The notes beneath the pieces were generated by a model, which did not search any database, was not told the DNA's origin, and saw nothing but the letters and a program-made list of their open reading frames with translations. Made by a program: the position numbers and the translations under genes. Shown in pieces: positions 44,567-53,649 of a stretch of DNA of 64,000 nt; the first letter of the stretch is position 1; every line of letters starts with the position of its first letter. The stretch covers positions 62,001 to 126,000 of the forward strand of contig NZ_PXNP01000053.1 in NCBI RefSeq assembly GCF_003007675.1. Reading direction: 5' to 3'. The DNA is from Marinobacter fuscus (lineage in GTDB: Bacteria > Pseudomonadota > Gammaproteobacteria > Pseudomonadales > Oleiphilaceae).

Positions 44567-45688
44567 TCAGAAACCATGAGCGCCGTGGGCGCCAAGGGAC
44601 ATCACATACTGCAGCATCACGGTGTTGTCAGCGTTGCTGAAACCGGTTGCTTCCTGGTGGGTGTACTGCAACCTCACAGTGGAGAAATGTGAGCGGAACC
44701 AGGACAGCATCACGTCGGTCTCTTCCAGGGTCTGGCTATGAAAGTGATCGCCGTGGGCTTCCTGAAGATCCACCTCACCGTAACGAACACCCGCCGACCA
44801 CTGTGGGGCGAACTGGTAGACACCGGACACGTACCAGCCTTCGTTGGTATCGTCAGACTCCGCAAACTGGTTCAGCTCGTCCCCGTAGAGGTATTCGCCG
44901 CTGAGCGTCAGTTGTTGCTCACGGGTATTGCCGTTGGGTGACCACTTCCAGACCAGATCGGCAATGTAAAGGTTTTCGCTGGTGTAGCCGGAGCCATGAC
45001 TGTGGCCGTGGTCGTGCCCTTCCTCGTGATCATGGTCGTGACCACCGTCCCCGGTAGCCGTCGATTTGGCATGGCGGTTCCGAAGCCAGGACAGTCCCAG
45101 CTGCCAGCTTTGGGACAGACTGATGTCACCACCGAGACGGGTATTGACGGTGTAAACGCCAATATCTTCCTCGCCCTCGGTCAGCTGGTCGCCAGCAAAG
45201 GCTTCTGCGCCGACCTGCCAGAAAAAGGGCGCCGGCAACAGCACATTCAGGCGCGCACCCGTATCGTAATAGTGACTACCGAGCATCGCGCGATAAGCCG
45301 CAGGACGCTCGACAAAGTCATCTTCATGCATGTGACGACCGTTCAGGTAGCCAACCTGCGACAGGAAACGACCAGCCCGCACGTTCAGTGCGTAAGGCAA
45401 GCCATTCGTCTGCAGATACGCCTCTTCAATCAGCACCTCACTCTCACCGTCATGCTCTTCAAACACGGCGGTGAGTCGACCGGAGAACAGGTCATCAATC
45501 GGGGAAGAAAGGGACAGTTCTGTGTGGCCGAGGCCAAAGCCCTGATCCCGGTGGGAAAGGGCCGTTTCATTCTGTTTGTAGTATCCATCCAGCGTCACAC
45601 TGACGTCCGGGTTGAGTTCATTGGCGGTTGCCCCGCCTGCAGCCATGGCCAGAGGAAGAATGGCAAAAGGTGCAAAACGTTTAAACAT
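44567..45688 (-). CDS. Outer-membrane beta-barrel protein with His-rich loop
   Basis: The 373-residue protein has a signal peptide (LPLAMAAGGATA) and alternating strands as in porins. About residues 213-233 form a His/Asp/Glu-rich segment (HDHDHEEGHDHGHSHG) that would lie in an extracellular loop or a periplasmic turn, suited to capturing zinc. Another smaller cluster is AHGDHFHS. There is no TonB plug domain. It lies between the zinc chaperone and the binding protein, so zinc entry through the outer membrane is the likely role. The C-terminal residue is Phe. Confidence 0.75.
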   Translation of the reverse strand: MFKRFAPFAILPLAMAAGGATANELNPDVSVTLDGYYKQNETALSHRDQGFGLGHTELSLSSPIDDLFSGRLTAVFEEHDGESEVLIEEAYLQTNGLPYALNVRAGRFLSQVGYLNGRHMHEDDFVERPAAYRAMLGSHYYDTGARLNVLLPAPFFWQVGAEAFAGDQLTEGEEDIGVYTVNTRLGGDISLSQSWQLGLSWLRNRHAKSTATGDGGHDHDHEEGHDHGHSHGSGYTSENLYIADLVWKWSPNGNTREQQLTLSGEYLYGDELNQFAESDDTNEGWYVSGVYQFAPQWSAGVRYGEVDLQEAHGDHFHSQTLEETDVMLSWFRSHFSTVRLQYTHQEATGFSNADNTVMLQYVMSLGAHGAHGF

Positions 45689-45773
45689 AGTGACTCCGGA
45701 GATAAACCGACACGGCGCGCCAACGGGTGTCGGCGCGCCCTGCTGGATTCAGAACAGGTTGGTGAGATTGTGG

Positions 45774-47099
45774 TTATCCTTGATCGTGGTCGTGGTTTTC
45801 ATGATCGTCATCGTGATCGTGGTCATGCCCCTCTTCAGCAAGGCCCAGCCAAACAAGGTCAGAAGCATTGAAGCCAAGATCGATGGTTCGGATCACATCA
45901 CCATCGGTGGCATCCACCTCATACACAGACTGGTTGTGCAGCACGAACAGGCGTTCCTGAGCGGCAGATACGGCGACAGCAAGAGTGTCACCTTCACCCG
46001 GCGCGTCCATCAGCTCAGCCGTAGTAATCCGTTCCCAGTCGTGGGCCGGATCAAACAGCCGCAGGCCGCCGTCATCGCCGAGCACATAGAAGACCTCACC
46101 ATGGGTGGTAAAGCCCTGGGTCAGGCGGCCCACGCCCTCGCCAAGTTCCAGTTCGTGGTAGACCTCGGTGGTTGATTCCGGATGGATCACGAACAGGCGG
46201 TCACCGGCAATGCCGACCAACTCCTCAACATCGTGATTGGCAACCACGGTTCCAATGCGGGAGCCCTCCGCCAGACCTTCGGGGTTGTCCAGTTTGGTAG
46301 CTGGGAAACCAGCTTCGTGCAGATCAATTACCAGAACGCCATCACTGCAGCCGAAGCCAAGACTGTGGGCGTTGGCGGCAGCGCCATGAAGCCTCGGGCA
46401 AGCCTGGCTGTAGCGTTCTTCAAATTCGAAGTCGGAACCGGCCAGGTGGTAACGCTCAACGGCCGCTGGCAGAGTAGTGTCCGCAATCGAGCTGTCCCGA
46501 TAGGTCACGAACAGGTGGCCATCGATCATCTTGGCAACGCCGTGCATGTTGTTATCCAGCTGCAGGCTCGCCACGGTGGCGCCGCTTCCCAACGTCGCAT
46601 CTGAAAACACGGTCACTTTGGAGCTTGCGGCTTCACCACCGTCGAAGAAAATGACACCTTCCGATTCACCCGAAGAATAGTGCGTCGGTTTGTGATCGTT
46701 CAGGGTGAGGGTCAGCATGCTCGGCGTCTCTGCGTAATCATGCATGTGATCGCCGTGGTCCTCGGTATACAGCCCACCGTCAACAAACGACACCAGATCG
46801 TCGCCCCGCTGGATAGCGACGGCATACCGGTTGCCGGGTGAGGCATAGAGGCTCGGCGCTTCACCATTCATGGCCATGGAGGCAAGCACTTCGCTGTTGT
46901 CGAGGTTCAGCACCTTGAGCTGCGAAGCGTCGGTATCGAACAGGGCCAGACGACCCGCCGTGTCGATATCGGTATGCTCATGCTCATCATCAGAGCTGCT
47001 GCTACCGCCGCAAGCGACCAGCAGAGTTGCCGAGGCTATCATCAGCGATGCAGCCAACGGACGAACTCGTAAAGGGAAGGGTTGGAATTGATCAGACAT
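45774..47099 (-). CDS. aztD: AztD-like periplasmic zinc chaperone lipoprotein
   Basis: This 441-residue beta-propeller protein resembles AztD, a chaperone that hands zinc to the binding protein AztC. A lipobox LVAC puts Cys30 at the cleavage site, unlike soluble AztD. Metal-binding stretches are DDEHEHTDID near the start, TEDHGDHMHD, CPRLHGAAANAHSLGFGC and a C-terminal tail EGHDHDHDDDHENHDHDQG. ATG 47099 has AAGGAG upstream, and a Zur box covers the region just before it. Confidence 0.8.
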   Translation of the reverse strand: MSDQFQPFPLRVRPLAASLMIASATLLVACGGSSSSDDEHEHTDIDTAGRLALFDTDASQLKVLNLDNSEVLASMAMNGEAPSLYASPGNRYAVAIQRGDDLVSFVDGGLYTEDHGDHMHDYAETPSMLTLTLNDHKPTHYSSGESEGVIFFDGGEAASSKVTVFSDATLGSGATVASLQLDNNMHGVAKMIDGHLFVTYRDSSIADTTLPAAVERYHLAGSDFEFEERYSQACPRLHGAAANAHSLGFGCSDGVLVIDLHEAGFPATKLDNPEGLAEGSRIGTVVANHDVEELVGIAGDRLFVIHPESTTEVYHELELGEGVGRLTQGFTTHGEVFYVLGDDGGLRLFDPAHDWERITTAELMDAPGEGDTLAVAVSAAQERLFVLHNQSVYEVDATDGDVIRTIDLGFNASDLVWLGLAEEGHDHDHDDDHENHDHDQG

Positions 47100-47113
47100 C
47101 AAGAACTCCTTTT

Positions 47114-47127
47114 AATGTTATAACGTT
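47114..47127. promoter_or_regulatory. Zur box upstream of aztD
   Basis: AATGTTATAACGTT is a palindrome with one mismatch around the core GTTATAAC, like the Zur consensus of Gammaproteobacteria. It lies 15 bases upstream of the aztD start, between aztD and the DUF1826 fragment. Zinc-loaded Zur would block the promoter. Confidence 0.8.
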
Positions 47128-47140
47128 GCGCTTTTGCGCT

Positions 47141-47524
47141 TCAGGAAAGCCAGTCCAGCCCCAGAACCAGCCTTGGGGTGTCAGCCAACACATGAACCCG
47201 AGTCCCCACGGCGGCAGGCTCGAACAGGCATCGATACATGGCGATCAGTTCCCTGACATCCGCCAGCCACGCCCGAGCGCCGGGCAATTCCAGCGCCCAA
47301 CGGGGGAGAACCTCATCAACGGGCTCGTCTTTCTCCTGCACCACAAAACGCTCGAAGCTGGAAATCTTTGCCTCGAAATGGCGTGCAAAATCGAGACATT
47401 CAGTACGCGGCTCCCGCCGCCAGACCGCCAGATTGACCTCATCCCGGAATATCTCTGTCAGACATTCAGGTTTGCCACCGTGGACAGTCTCAGGGCTGGC
47501 AACCGAATTGGACTCTACTGTCAT
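47141..47524 (-). pseudogene. DUF1826 gene, 3' truncated
   Basis: The 127-residue product starts at ATG 47524 behind GGGAGG. Residues about 20-110 match DUF1826 (ECLTEIFRDEVNLAVWRR, LRELIAMYRCLFEP). The family continues with a conserved CPRFHVD block, which is missing. After VGTRVHVLADTPR the frame goes to an unrelated short tail and stops. DUF1826 genes are usually part of the Zur regulon and neighbour COG0523 GTPases, as here, so this is a remnant of such a pair. Confidence 0.72.
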
Positions 47525-47595
47525 GGACAACCTCCCGCGCCTGCCGCATGCAGGAATGAAATTAAACACAGGTAACGTTTCGAGGTCGAAAACGT

Positions 47596-47609
47596 TATGT
47601 TATAACATA
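47596..47609. promoter_or_regulatory. Zur box between DUF1826 and COG0523 remnants
   Basis: TATGTTATAACATA is a perfect 14-base palindrome and matches the Zur consensus core. It lies between the start of the DUF1826 remnant (minus) and the COG0523 fragment (plus), so it would have controlled both. Confidence 0.85.
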
Positions 47610-47654
47610 TCTAAAGTAAAGCGCCGTGCATGCGGCAAATAGCGAAAAAGGTAG

Positions 47655-48032
47655 GAGCAACGTGCTCAGCAGGCGCCCGGATGGCTTAAGGAAATGCGCG
47701 GTGAGCACATTCCTGAAACCGAAGAGTATGGTATTTCAAGCTTCGTGTATCGCGCACACCGGCCTTTCCATCCCGCCAAGTTCTACGACTTCCTGCACGA
47801 GGGAACCTCGAAAGGCAAACTGATCCGCTCCAAGGGTTATTTCTGGCTCGCAACCCGCCCCGAATTCGCAGGCAGCTGGAGTCAGGCAGGCGGTATTGCG
47901 CGTTATGGCTTTGCCGGCATGTTCTGGAAAGCCGTGCCGGAAACCAACTGGCCAGAGAACCCGGAATACTACTTTGGTGCCTGTTTTTTGGTGCGATGGT
48001 CTCATTCAACCCAAGACCAACATCGCGTGTAA
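47655..48032 (+). pseudogene. COG0523 zinc GTPase (ZigA-like), C-terminal fragment
   Basis: From about 47670 the frame reads APGWLKEMRGEH, PETEEYGISSFVYRA, RPFHPAKFYDFL, SKGYFWLATRPEFAGSWSQ and GIARYGFAGMFWKAVP. This is the C-terminal domain of CobW/COG0523 zinc GTPases. The GTPase domain (GxxxxGK, CxCC) is absent; the upstream frame is stopped by TAG at 47652. Near 47975 the homology also ends before the last part of the family. The Zur box sits 45 bases upstream, so the promoter was kept while most of the gene was lost. Confidence 0.78.
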
Positions 48033-48091
48033 TGAAGCCATCACAATAATAACCAGAAAGTCTACACATCCACGCCAATGACTCTCTGCCC

Positions 48092-48097
48092 AGGAGG
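48092..48097 (+). promoter_or_regulatory. Ribosome binding site that favours the long ErbR start
   Basis: A perfect AGGAGG lies five bases before ATG 48103. The shorter alternative start at 48193, which would match the P. aeruginosa protein length, has no such site. Confidence 0.75.
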
Positions 48098-48102
48098 CCT
48101 CC

Positions 48103-48870
48103 ATGCTCAACCCGCTTAATGCCGCTGCCGAAAGGCGCTATGATGCGACCAACGCTGCATACCCAAACGACAACGAACAGGCAGAAACAACCATGGAGCC
48201 CGCCTACAAAATTCTGATCGCTGATGATCACCCGTTATTTCGCGAGGCTATCAGCAACGTGATCGCCAGCGGCTTTGAAGGCACCGAAATCATAGAAACC
48301 GAAGATTTGGACAGCGCCCTTGAAATCACCCGGGAAAACGATGATCTGGATCTGATTTTGCTCGACCTCAACATGCCGGGCATGCACGGTCTGAACGGGC
48401 TGATTTCCCTTCGCAACGAAGCCCCGACCATTCCGGTGGTGATCGTGTCGGCCGAGGAAGACAAGCAGATTGTGTTACAGGCGATTACCTACGGCGCCGT
48501 CGGCTTTATCACCAAATCTTCGCCTCGGGCACAGATGACCGAGGCCATACAACAAATTCTCAACGGCAACGTGTATCTGCCGTCCGATATCATTCGTACC
48601 GGCAAAGAAAGCAGCCATCGCCGAACCCGAAACGATGAAAATCTCATCTCTCCGGAATTACTCAACTCCCTCACCCGTCGCCAGTTGCTGGTTCTGGAGC
48701 GCATGGCCAAGGGCGAGTCCAACAAGCAGATTGCCTACAACCTGAACATTGCCGAGACCACCGTCAAAGCCCATGTCTCTGCGATTCTTCGCAAACTTGG
48801 TGTACACAACCGGGTACAGGCCATACTGGCGGCAGGCGACGTCGATTTCAGTCAATACCTCAAGCGCTGA
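48103..48870 (+). CDS. erbR: LuxR-family response regulator, ErbR/AgmR-like
   Basis: The 255-residue regulator has an intact receiver ([13 protein letters not shown]; acceptor Asp in [13 protein letters not shown]; Lys in FITKSS) and a LuxR HTH ([25 protein letters not shown]). It strongly resembles the ErbR/AgmR regulator of ethanol oxidation and PQQ genes in pseudomonads. The first 30 residues are an extension not present in that protein, but the strong ribosome site at 48092 supports the long form. The likely partner kinase is convergent to it. Confidence 0.9.
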   Translation: MLNPLNAAAERRYDATNAAYPNDNEQAETTMEPAYKILIADDHPLFREAISNVIASGFEGTEIIETEDLDSALEITRENDDLDLILLDLNMPGMHGLNGLISLRNEAPTIPVVIVSAEEDKQIVLQAITYGAVGFITKSSPRAQMTEAIQQILNGNVYLPSDIIRTGKESSHRRTRNDENLISPELLNSLTRRQLLVLERMAKGESNKQIAYNLNIAETTVKAHVSAILRKLGVHNRVQAILAAGDVDFSQYLKR

Positions 48871-48894
48871 TGGCGGCCAGCAGCCATCAGCGCT
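48863..48894. terminator. Perfect hairpin shared by the ends of erbR and the kinase gene
   Basis: AGCGCTGATGGC and GCCATCAGCGCT form a 12-base perfect stem with an eight-base loop. The stop codons of both convergent genes are inside the structure. It probably terminates transcription from both directions, although T runs are absent. Confidence 0.7.
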
Positions 48895-51160
48895 GCATCA
48901 CATGATGAAGAACACTGCGCAACTTCAAAGGCTTAACCGGCTTGTTCATCAGCAAGTAGCCTAACTCCCGGATATGCTGCTTCAACTCATTGCTGTAGTT
49001 GGCGGTAATCATCAGCACCGGTGCAGGCTGTGCGCGCTGGCCATTGATGCAGGCCACCGCATCCACGCCGTTTTCATCATTGTCCAGGTGGTAGTCCGCC
49101 AGGATCAGATCCACCGGAGCCCCGGCCACGTCGGTCTTCGCCGCCAGATCTTCGGCAGACACGGCGGTGACTACCCGACACTGCCAACCCTCCAGCAGAG
49201 TTTCCATACCCCGGCAGATGGCCAGATCGTTATCAATCACCCATACACGAGCCCCGGACAAACCCTCACCAAGCTGCGGCTTACTTGCCGCCCTGCGCAC
49301 AGGCCGGACTGACGGCAATACGCCCAGTGGTACCCGCACACTAAACACTGAACCCTTGCCTTCCACAGACGATACCGACACCTCATGCCCCAACATGCCT
49401 GCAATCTTATCGACAATCGCCAACCCGAGCCCCAAACCCTTATCGGCCTGCCCGCGCCTGGGCCTGATCCGTTTGAATTCCTGAAAGATTTCGGTCAGTT
49501 TGTCCTGCGGTATGCCCGACCCGGTATCCCAAACCTGCAGAACGACATGGCCAGGCTCACGCCGACAGCCAAGCAGGATCCGGCCACTGTCGGTGTAGCG
49601 GATGGCGTTGGTCAGAAAATTACGGAGGATTCTGGCCAGCAGTTGGGAGTCGGAATGCACGACCGCAGAACAGGGCACAAAGCTCAACTGAATACCCTCT
49701 GCCAGTGCCATCTGGCGAAACTCCCGGGCCAGGTTGTTCAGCAGATCCCGCAGATCAAATGCAGTCAGATCTGGCGTGATCACCCCCGCATCGAGCTTGG
49801 AAATATCCACCAGTGTTCCCAGCAGGTTTTCCACGTCATCCAGAGACGTGCTCACCGAACGCACCAGCCCTTCTGCCCGGGGGCCAAAGCTCTGCTCCTG
49901 CAAGGCACTGGTAAACAGCCGTGCCGCATTGAGCGGCTGCAGAAGATCGTGGCTGACCGCTGCCAGAAACTTGGTTTTCGACAAGTTGGCCCGGTCTGCT
50001 TCCTGCTTGGCATCCCGAAGCCGGGCCTCAACGGTAGCCCGCTCGGCTATTTCCTGGCGTAACTGCTGGTTCAGGTCGGTCAAAGCCGCCGTGCGCTCAC
50101 GTACCCGGCGATCCAGATCGTCATAAGCTTGCTCCAGTGCCATGGCGGTTTTCCGGCGATCGGTAATGTCACGGATCAACACAAAGAATCCGGTAACCTG
50201 GCCGCTTTCGTCCCGATTGGGCACATAGGAACGCAACATATAACTCTGTTCGCCATACTCCCCGGTTTCCTCGAACTCGAAGGTCACCGGATGACCATCC
50301 AGCACTTCCAGAATTTGCGGCAGCAGGCGCTGGTAAAAATCATCTGAATGAACCTGCGCCAGCCGCCTGCCCAGCGGCGAGATGCCATCGCGGCCGTACC
50401 ATTGCTCATAAACCCGGTTGCAGAACTGTACCGAAAGGTCCGCACCCACATAGGCAATCAGTGCCGGAACATGATCTGTTACTACCCGGATCCAGCGTTC
50501 GCTTTCTTCCAGTGCCTTCATTTGCCGGGCCATGGCACTGTTTTTTACCTCGGTTATGTCGGAGTACAGCACCACCAGCCCACCCTCACGGGTACGGCGC
50601 TCGGTCATCTGCACCCAGCGCCCGTTAGCCAGCAGGAACACCGCACCCTCTGCGTCTTCATAACTGTGCTCTTCCACAATCAATCCGGAACTCAGAGCCA
50701 GGGCTTTAACCGTATCGATATCCGCACCCGGCACCGGTGCCGCCAGGCCAGCATGCCGCCAGTAGCTGCGAAAACGGCTATTGGTTTGAATCAGCCTTTG
50801 CTCACGATCAAACAGCACAAAGCCATCGGCGATGCTTTCGATGGCATCACTCAATCGCTGCCGGGATGTCTCTGCCTCTTCCCGAGCCCGGCTCAGGGCT
50901 TTATTGCTTGCTTTCAGCTCTTCCATGGCAAGGTTCAGCGCCTCCGTGCGCTCCCGCACCTGCTCCGCCAGCACCACCGAATGCTCGAATGCCGCGTAGG
51001 GCGCTGGTTTGTGGCCAGCACCAGACTCCACCCGCTCAATCAGTGCGTCCCGCACTTTGCGCAAACGCTGATTTTCCACCTCCAGGGCGGCGATCTTCCG
51101 GTCTTTCTCATCAGACAGGCTGGCCGCCTCGATATCAGGCAGGGACTTCAGGTTGACCAA
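48887..51160 (-). CDS. PAS hybrid sensor histidine kinase (ErcS'-like)
   Basis: The order in about 757 residues is an N-terminal coiled coil, a first PAS (SDAIESIADGFVLFDREQRL), a second PAS (WIRVVTDHVPALIAYVGADL), a coiled coil, HisKA with HDLLQPLNAARLF, an HATPase (GLGLAIVDKI) and a C-terminal receiver with ILADYHLD. It has no membrane segment. It is a paralogue of the kinase at 23026. The start is unsure: TTG 51160 (read as MVNLKSLPD) overlaps the FIST gene by 26 bases; GTG 51211 is the alternative. Its position next to erbR suggests it phosphorylates that regulator. Confidence 0.85.
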   Translation of the reverse strand: MVNLKSLPDIEAASLSDEKDRKIAALEVENQRLRKVRDALIERVESGAGHKPAPYAAFEHSVVLAEQVRERTEALNLAMEELKASNKALSRAREEAETSRQRLSDAIESIADGFVLFDREQRLIQTNSRFRSYWRHAGLAAPVPGADIDTVKALALSSGLIVEEHSYEDAEGAVFLLANGRWVQMTERRTREGGLVVLYSDITEVKNSAMARQMKALEESERWIRVVTDHVPALIAYVGADLSVQFCNRVYEQWYGRDGISPLGRRLAQVHSDDFYQRLLPQILEVLDGHPVTFEFEETGEYGEQSYMLRSYVPNRDESGQVTGFFVLIRDITDRRKTAMALEQAYDDLDRRVRERTAALTDLNQQLRQEIAERATVEARLRDAKQEADRANLSKTKFLAAVSHDLLQPLNAARLFTSALQEQSFGPRAEGLVRSVSTSLDDVENLLGTLVDISKLDAGVITPDLTAFDLRDLLNNLAREFRQMALAEGIQLSFVPCSAVVHSDSQLLARILRNFLTNAIRYTDSGRILLGCRREPGHVVLQVWDTGSGIPQDKLTEIFQEFKRIRPRRGQADKGLGLGLAIVDKIAGMLGHEVSVSSVEGKGSVFSVRVPLGVLPSVRPVRRAASKPQLGEGLSGARVWVIDNDLAICRGMETLLEGWQCRVVTAVSAEDLAAKTDVAGAPVDLILADYHLDNDENGVDAVACINGQRAQPAPVLMITANYSNELKQHIRELGYLLMNKPVKPLKLRSVLHHVMQR

Positions 51161-52295
51161 TGACCACCCCCGTAAAGGTCTGGTTAATGTGCATGCCGTT
51201 GAACTGTTCACCGTACGTATTGAAGCCCATCACGCGATGTTGCCTGAGAAATTCCGATACGGCGTCTGCCTGGCCGGTCAGCTCAGCTTCCAGGCGTCGC
51301 AAAAAGCAGTCGCAGGCCAGGGTTACCAGCGGTTGACCGACAACCTCTTCGGATGCCTGTATCTGCGCCCGGACACTGTCCAGCAAAGACCCGGGTGCCA
51401 TAGCCGTCATTACGATGCCGGTCTCTACCGCACAGTAGAAGGTCAGGCTGCCATCGGGATTCACCCGCTGAATGGAGCGCACAAAATAGTGGCCGCCCAC
51501 CCGAACCCCAAGAGGTCTAAGCGCAAACACCTGTCTACCAAGCTGATCCGGCAGCACCCCCATGGTGCGGGCATAAACCTCGGCGGCCGGTTCGGCGTTC
51601 AATTCGAATACGGTGCGGGTTTCCGGGCAAGCACGGGTCACCACCAGTTTTTCCGTCTGCTGCTGCATGTGGTGAGTTGAAAACACGCGGAAATCCAGCG
51701 GGGTATTTACCAGCATCACCGTGGCTGCGCTGTTGTGAAATCGTCCGTCGAAATAGACATGGGTGTCCGCCAGGCGCTCGTCATCGCCTGCCGAGCCACC
51801 AAACTGGGGAATACTGCCCAGAGCGGCATTTAATGTTGCCAGCACCAGTTCCTCGCGACTCGACAAACCATCGAGCATGGTCATGGCAAAGGTATTGCCC
51901 TTGACCGGGGCCAGCCCAGCATCCCGACAGGTCGCCAGAAGCTGGTCTATGATCTGCTGGGCATGCTGCAGGGAAAAACGGTCGAGCTCACTCACCAACG
52001 CACAGTCAATGGCGAAATAGCGTGAGTCGAACCCAATGGCGCTGATACACCCACGACCGTAGCCGTGCTCGGTAATTTCTCCGGCCGACGTACACCCGTA
52101 CACCCTTACGCCGCTAAACGCCGCCTGAATAGCAGGGCCGAGTTTCACCAGGTCGTATTCCACCGAGCAGAAAAAGAGCACACAGCCCAGGTGCTCGTGC
52201 CTCAGTTGCCGGGCCAAATCAGCGGCAGCCTGATCTGGCGCTTCGGCATTCACACTGGCCACTCGCACCGGTGATTCACGAAGCTCTGATGCCAT
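51135..52295 (-). CDS. FIST-domain signalling protein
   Basis: The 386-residue protein has a FIST N-terminal domain (about 15-190, CVLFFCSVEYDLVKLGPAI, VYGCTSAGEI) and a FIST C-terminal domain (about 205-365, ending VMGFNTYGEQFNGMHINQTF). FIST domains are thought to bind small ligands and deliver the signal to kinases. It overlaps the kinase gene, so the two are made together. ATG 52295 is chosen; no strong ribosome site is seen. Confidence 0.88.
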   Translation of the reverse strand: MASELRESPVRVASVNAEAPDQAAADLARQLRHEHLGCVLFFCSVEYDLVKLGPAIQAAFSGVRVYGCTSAGEITEHGYGRGCISAIGFDSRYFAIDCALVSELDRFSLQHAQQIIDQLLATCRDAGLAPVKGNTFAMTMLDGLSSREELVLATLNAALGSIPQFGGSAGDDERLADTHVYFDGRFHNSAATVMLVNTPLDFRVFSTHHMQQQTEKLVVTRACPETRTVFELNAEPAAEVYARTMGVLPDQLGRQVFALRPLGVRVGGHYFVRSIQRVNPDGSLTFYCAVETGIVMTAMAPGSLLDSVRAQIQASEEVVGQPLVTLACDCFLRRLEAELTGQADAVSEFLRQHRVMGFNTYGEQFNGMHINQTFTGVVIGQPEVPA

Positions 52296-52504
52296 GGCCG
52301 TGGGTCTCGATAAACAGAATGATGCCACTGATTTTACGCCGAACGCTGACCAGGGGAATTCGACTTCCGTGCTCTTTATCGGGGCACAAAATTCTTGTAA
52401 TCCATTGAATTTAAGTCCTTTTTTTAAGCTTCGGCCAGACCGGGTGAGAAACCTGCTGGGAAAACGGCACTTTAGTCGGAGACTGACTTTGCTGGCGGCG
52501 TTGT

Positions 52505-52530
52505 GGGGTCTGACAGCGAGTGTCAGCCCC
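52505..52530 (-). terminator. Hairpin after the porin gene
   Basis: GGGG-CTGACA pairs with TGTCAG-CCCC with one bulge and a short loop. It lies about 20 bases after the porin stop; no T run follows on the transcribed strand. Confidence 0.5.
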
Positions 52531-52548
52531 CTGCCTCAAGACCCTGCC

Positions 52549-53649
52549 TCAGAAGGTTACGATGGCCCCGAGTGCCAGTGTGTTGGCATCGACCGCGGTC
52601 ATGCTGGTCGATTTCACCACCTGCTCAAACAGGTTGTATTCCGCCACCAATTTGAGATGGCTGTTGATGTCGTGGAATACCGCCACCGAGGTGTTTTCCG
52701 ATTCGAAATCTCCCTGATCAGAGTCAGTTTCGCCATAGGACAACACCAGCCGGTTAGCACCCAATGTGTAAGAGGCCTGCACCAGATAGCCGCTGGCATC
52801 TTCCTCCGATGCCAGCGCTGCATCCGAAATCAGCACGGGCACATCGCCTTTGGAGCTGAACCCGGAGGCGGTTACCGACAGTCCTGCAAGGGCCGCTTTC
52901 AGGCCATAGCCAATGCCCTGGCTGTCGATTTCTGTGGTGGCATTCTCGGAGCTTTGATAGCGCCCGTTGAGCCACCCTGTCACCATCAGGCCATTCAGAT
53001 CCGCACTGTAGGTCAGCTCCGCTTCAAATCTTGGCATAGACTGCTCGGAGCTGGCCCCCGGGGTGGTGTCGGCCGGTTCCAGAATGCCTCCCGCGAACTG
53101 GAAGCCACCGATATCAGGTGTACGATAAGTCATCTGGGCCGATGGATTCGGATAGGGGTAGCCCGCCCGGATGTTGCCAAATGAAACGCCGGTCGCCGCC
53201 CCGGGAGAGCCGAACCCCATCAATAACTCATCAAGAAAGATATTGGAACGGGCATACAGGCCGAAGTCCTTACCGATCAGAACCTGGCCAAAACCGCCAT
53301 CAACCGTGGCGTAGAGTTGCCGTACATCGATACTGGTATCTGTGGGCGACTGCAGGCTGTCATTGATGGTACTCCAGAACGATGAGCGGCCCCCCAGCGT
53401 CAGCCCTCCCATCTCCTTGCTGAAGTTAAACCCGATGGTATTGGGCAGAAACCCCATTTTCACATCGGAATTACGAACATCGGCGACTTTGTCATCGCGA
53501 TTCACATAAAACGCGTTGAAATAGCCATCCACGGAAAACTCCGTGTCATCCTGATCGTAGATTGTCACCGCTGCCTGGGTGCCCGTACATACGCCAATCG
53601 CTGCGGCAACGGCCAGTCCCATGCCGGTTTTTCTCAGTTGTTTACTCAT
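52549..53649 (-). CDS. General-type outer-membrane porin
   Basis: The 366-residue protein has a signal peptide (LAVAAAIGVCTGTQA) and beta-strand alternation, with many acidic loop residues and a terminal Phe (GAIVTF). The N-terminal FSVDGYFNAFYV and the block VLIGKDFGLYARSNIF resemble trimeric gram-negative porins. It is monocistronic and is flanked by the FIST gene and the wax synthase. Substrate preference cannot be told. Confidence 0.82.
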   Translation of the reverse strand: MSKQLRKTGMGLAVAAAIGVCTGTQAAVTIYDQDDTEFSVDGYFNAFYVNRDDKVADVRNSDVKMGFLPNTIGFNFSKEMGGLTLGGRSSFWSTINDSLQSPTDTSIDVRQLYATVDGGFGQVLIGKDFGLYARSNIFLDELLMGFGSPGAATGVSFGNIRAGYPYPNPSAQMTYRTPDIGGFQFAGGILEPADTTPGASSEQSMPRFEAELTYSADLNGLMVTGWLNGRYQSSENATTEIDSQGIGYGLKAALAGLSVTASGFSSKGDVPVLISDAALASEEDASGYLVQASYTLGANRLVLSYGETDSDQGDFESENTSVAVFHDINSHLKLVAEYNLFEQVVKSTSMTAVDANTLALGAIVTF

